A stretch of 8,212 nucleotides of DNA from Gammaproteobacteria bacterium. GTDB taxonomy: Bacteria > Pseudomonadota > Gammaproteobacteria > Xanthomonadales > Xanthomonadaceae. Shown one piece after another: positions 6,064-8,212 of the stretch; the first letter of the stretch is position 1; every line of letters starts with the position of its first letter. A program made the position numbers and the translations under genes. A model generated the notes under the pieces. That model ran no database searches. It was given only the letters and a program-made list of their open reading frames with translations, and was not told where the DNA came from. The DNA is taken from contig JANYBA010000267.1 in assembly GCA_025360985.1 (NCBI GenBank), positions 1 through 8,212 on the forward strand, read 5' to 3'.

Positions 6064-7812
6064 CTAGTTGATGACGTCGACTTGTTGCGGTGGCCAATGA
6101 TACCAGTGGCGGATCAGCAACTGCACGCCCTTGCGGCCCCGGAAGTCGTCCGGCTCGAGTTGGTAGGCAGCGTGGATTCGCGCCGTCGGTGGCGTTCCCT
6201 GCCAACCTCCGAAATGGATGGCGGAAATGGCGGGGCCATCGCTGGCCAGGGCCAGGCTCAGTTTGAGGTGGCGTTCGCCGAGCACGCGCCACTCGCGGAC
6301 CTCGAAGACGTTGTCGAACACGGGTTCGGGAAAGCCCTGGCCCCACGGACCGGCCATGCGCAGCCGCTCCGCGAGTTCGCGCTTGAGGTCGCCGGGCTCC
6401 AGTGGCCCATCGCTGGCCAGTTCGGCCCGCAGCAACTCCGGCGCGAGCATGGACCCGACCGAGGCCAGCATGGCCGTGCGGAAGGGATCCAGATTCTCGG
6501 CGCGCAAGCTCAGCCCAGCGGCCATTGCATGGCCGCCGAAGCGTTCAATCAGGCCCGGATGCAACGCATCCACCCGCGTCAGCGCATCACGGATATGCAG
6601 GCCAGGAATGGAGCGCGCCGATCCACGCAACATGCCGCCGTCCTGCTCCGAGGGCGCGAACGCCAGGGCCGGACGATGGCAGCGATCCTTGATCCGCGAA
6701 GCGACCAGCCCGACCACGCCGGCATGCCATGATGGATCGAACAGGATGACCGCGGGCGGCAAGCCTTCCAGCGCGAGCGGCATCCGTTGCAATGCCGCTT
6801 CGGCGTCGTCGACCATCGACTGTTGGCGCTCGCGGCGTTCGCCATTGATCGCATCGAGCGCGGACGCCATCGCATCGGCCCGCGCCGCGTCATCGCAAAT
6901 CAGGCACTCGATGCCGAGCGCCATGTCTTCCAGGCGGCCGGCGGCGTTGAGGCGTGGGGCGATCCCGAAGCCGATGTCGGCGGCCGTGAGCGTGGCCTCC
7001 TCGCGTCCGGCGAGTTTGATCAAGGCCCGCAGCCCGGCTTGGCCCTGGCCCTGGCGCATGCGCTTGAGTCCTGCCGCGACCAGTATCCGGTTGTTGCCGT
7101 CGAGCGGCACCATGTCGGCGACAGTGCCCACGGCGACCAGATCGAGCAGGCACGACAAGTCCGGTTCCGATCCTGCGAACGCGCCCTGCTCGCGCAGATG
7201 CCGGCGCAGTGCCAGCAACAGGTAGAACATCACACCGACACCGGCCAGGGCTTTGCTAGGAAAAGCATCGCCATCGAGGTTCGGATTGACGATGACATCG
7301 GCAGGCGGCAAGTGCTCGCCCGGCAGATGGTGGTCGGTGACCAGCACCAGCCAGCCACGGTCCTTGGCCGCGCGAACGCCGGCGTGGCAAGCGATGCCGC
7401 TGTCGACGGTCAGGACGAGATCGGGCGCCATCGCCACGAGATCGTCCACCAACGCCGGGGACAGGCCATAGCCATGGGTCGCGCGATTGGGAACGCGGAA
7501 GCTCACCCAGGTGGCGCCGAGCATCCGCAGTCCGCGCACCGCAACCGTCGTGCCGGTGGCGCCGTCGCAATCGAAATCGCCCACAACGACGATGTGTTTC
7601 TGATCGTCGATGGCGGTGGCAAGCAAGGAAACGGCGGCGGCCAACTGCCCTAGGCTTTCGGGCCGCAGCAGATTCGCCAGTTTCAGTTCGGCAGCTTCCG
7701 CGGAGCAAACGCCTCGGGATGCCAAGACCCGCTGCAGGACGAGCGGAAAATCTGGTGGCCACGGCCCATGCTCGGGCACCTGTCGCCGGACGATGGTGAG
7801 CGCCTCGCTCAT
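6064..7812 (-). CDS. recJ: Single-stranded-DNA-specific 5'-3' exonuclease RecJ
   Basis: RecJ degrades single-stranded DNA 5' to 3' in RecF-pathway recombination, mismatch repair and base-excision repair. The product is 582 residues (E. coli 577). Metal-binding DHH motifs are in order: VVVGDFDCDGATG (aspartates near 79, 81 and 83), LTVDSG (about 134-139), VTDHH (about 158-162) and AVGTVADMVPL (about 227-237). RLNAAGRLEDM follows at about 287-297. The DHHA1 region has HAGVVGLVASRIKD and FGGHAMAAG (GGH about 426-428). The C-terminal OB-fold begins near MAGPWGQGFPEPVF (about 487 on). The frame stays open back to 7875, but the ATG at 7812 is chosen because it forms an ATGA overlap with the upstream stop and MSEALTIVRRQVP fits the family. 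The next gene, prfB, starts 8 nt after the stop. No disrupted motif is seen. Confidence 0.97.
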   Translation of the reverse strand: MSEALTIVRRQVPEHGPWPPDFPLVLQRVLASRGVCSAEAAELKLANLLRPESLGQLAAAVSLLATAIDDQKHIVVVGDFDCDGATGTTVAVRGLRMLGATWVSFRVPNRATHGYGLSPALVDDLVAMAPDLVLTVDSGIACHAGVRAAKDRGWLVLVTDHHLPGEHLPPADVIVNPNLDGDAFPSKALAGVGVMFYLLLALRRHLREQGAFAGSEPDLSCLLDLVAVGTVADMVPLDGNNRILVAAGLKRMRQGQGQAGLRALIKLAGREEATLTAADIGFGIAPRLNAAGRLEDMALGIECLICDDAARADAMASALDAINGERRERQQSMVDDAEAALQRMPLALEGLPPAVILFDPSWHAGVVGLVASRIKDRCHRPALAFAPSEQDGGMLRGSARSIPGLHIRDALTRVDALHPGLIERFGGHAMAAGLSLRAENLDPFRTAMLASVGSMLAPELLRAELASDGPLEPGDLKRELAERLRMAGPWGQGFPEPVFDNVFEVREWRVLGERHLKLSLALASDGPAISAIHFGGWQGTPPTARIHAAYQLEPDDFRGRKGVQLLIRHWYHWPPQQVDVIN

Positions 7813-8212
7813 GCTTCGAGTCGGTGCAATGGCCGCCGCCAGAACCGCCAGCGCTGACTTGACTGCAGCGACCAACGCGCGCCATCGGCGAAGTCGAGAG
7901 TGAGCGACTGGTTCGCCGCGATGCGTTGCTCGACCTGTTGCCAGTCACGCACGTGGCGAAGGTCTTCGAGGATTGGCCCGGTCGCCGCCGCCATGGAATG
8001 CGCGAACAGGGCCTGCAACTGCGCGTCTTCGGCAGCGATGGCGGCAACGCCAGTGGCGATGGATTCCGGCAACGCGCCGCCGCCCCAGAACCAGAGCGAA
8101 TTCACCGGTGGCTTGCCGAGCGCAGCGCGATCGACGTTGGCCGGATGGTTGTGCAGGATCACCTGCGATTCGCTCAGCAGGGTTCTCCAGCGCCGCCCGG
8201 CTTCGCCCGGCG
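7809..8212 (-). CDS. rpfE: RpfE-type / phosphoglycerate-mutase-like protein (C-terminal part, truncated by window end)
   Basis: The frame is open from the window edge (first visible codons P-G-E-A-G-R-R-W-R-T-L-L-S-E-S-Q-V) to TGA at 7811-7809. This gives about 134 residues of a longer protein. A GTG at 8162 is in frame but is not the start, because conserved coding continues upstream of it. The segment ILHNHPANVDRAALGKPPVN then SLWFWGGGALP is the signature I associate with the RpfE-type regulatory protein family (COG4255), which databases also label as related to cofactor-independent phosphoglycerate mutase. The biochemical role is not established, and the visible part shows no clear catalytic metal site. 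Its stop overlaps the recJ start by 4 bp (ATGA), so it heads or extends the recJ-prfB-lysS operon. In Xanthomonas campestris rpfE also neighbours recJ. Family confidence is good; the function is unknown. Confidence 0.8.
   Translation of the reverse strand, partial: PGEAGRRWRTLLSESQVILHNHPANVDRAALGKPPVNSLWFWGGGALPESIATGVAAIAAEDAQLQALFAHSMAAATGPILEDLRHVRDWQQVEQRIAANQSLTLDFADGARWSLQSSQRWRFWRRPLHRLEA

Noticed and set aside
7813..7875. 21-residue N-terminal extension of RecJ
   Set aside because: The ATGA overlap at 7812-7809 and the RecJ family length favour 7812. The extension only overlaps the rpfE coding region.

Overview
The window is G+C-rich bacterial chromosome, best placed in the Gammaproteobacteria, order Xanthomonadales (Xanthomonas/Lysobacter/Rhodanobacter-like). 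Three things point there: the protein sequences, the palindromic intergenic repeats (the 'TGTAGGAGC' and 'CCCTCTCCC...GGGAGAGGG' types, familiar from this order), and the gene neighbourhood. That neighbourhood resembles the Xanthomonas rpf (regulation of pathogenicity factors) region: an aconitase (RpfA-type), a fatty-acyl-CoA ligase (RpfB-type FadD), lysS, prfB, recJ and an RpfE-type gene. No tRNA, rRNA, CRISPR array, insertion sequence or phage gene was seen.

Layout. 1-1062 (+) is the 3' part of an AcnA-type aconitase gene, cut by the window edge. 1063-1148 holds a long palindromic repeat. 1149-1625 (-) is a small lipoprotein gene with an NTF2/SnoaL-like domain; its 5' end overlaps by 8 bp the divergent fadD gene at 1618-3300 (+). 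3301-3410 is a composite palindromic repeat between the convergent fadD and lysS. From 7809 leftwards on the minus strand runs a tightly packed operon: rpfE-type gene (partial, beyond 8212), recJ (6064-7812), prfB (4930-6055, with the programmed +1 frameshift) and lysS (3411-4919). Its gaps are a 4-bp overlap, 8 nt and 10 nt.

Functionally, aconitase (TCA cycle) and FadD (acyl-CoA formation) are central carbon and lipid metabolism. RecJ (single-strand 5'-3' exonuclease), RF2 (termination at UGA/UAA) and LysRS (lysine charging) are housekeeping information-processing genes, in the same recJ-prfB-lysS order as in E. coli.

The most notable observation is an absence. In Xanthomonas the diffusible-signal-factor genes rpfF, rpfC and rpfG lie between rpfB and the lysS-prfB-recJ-rpfE block; here that interval is only 110 bp of repeat DNA. 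The other points of interest are the RF2 frameshift site, the divergent 5' overlap of fadD with the lipoprotein gene, and a repeat that reaches into the 3' end of the lipoprotein gene and supplies its stop codon. I did not find a new molecular system.
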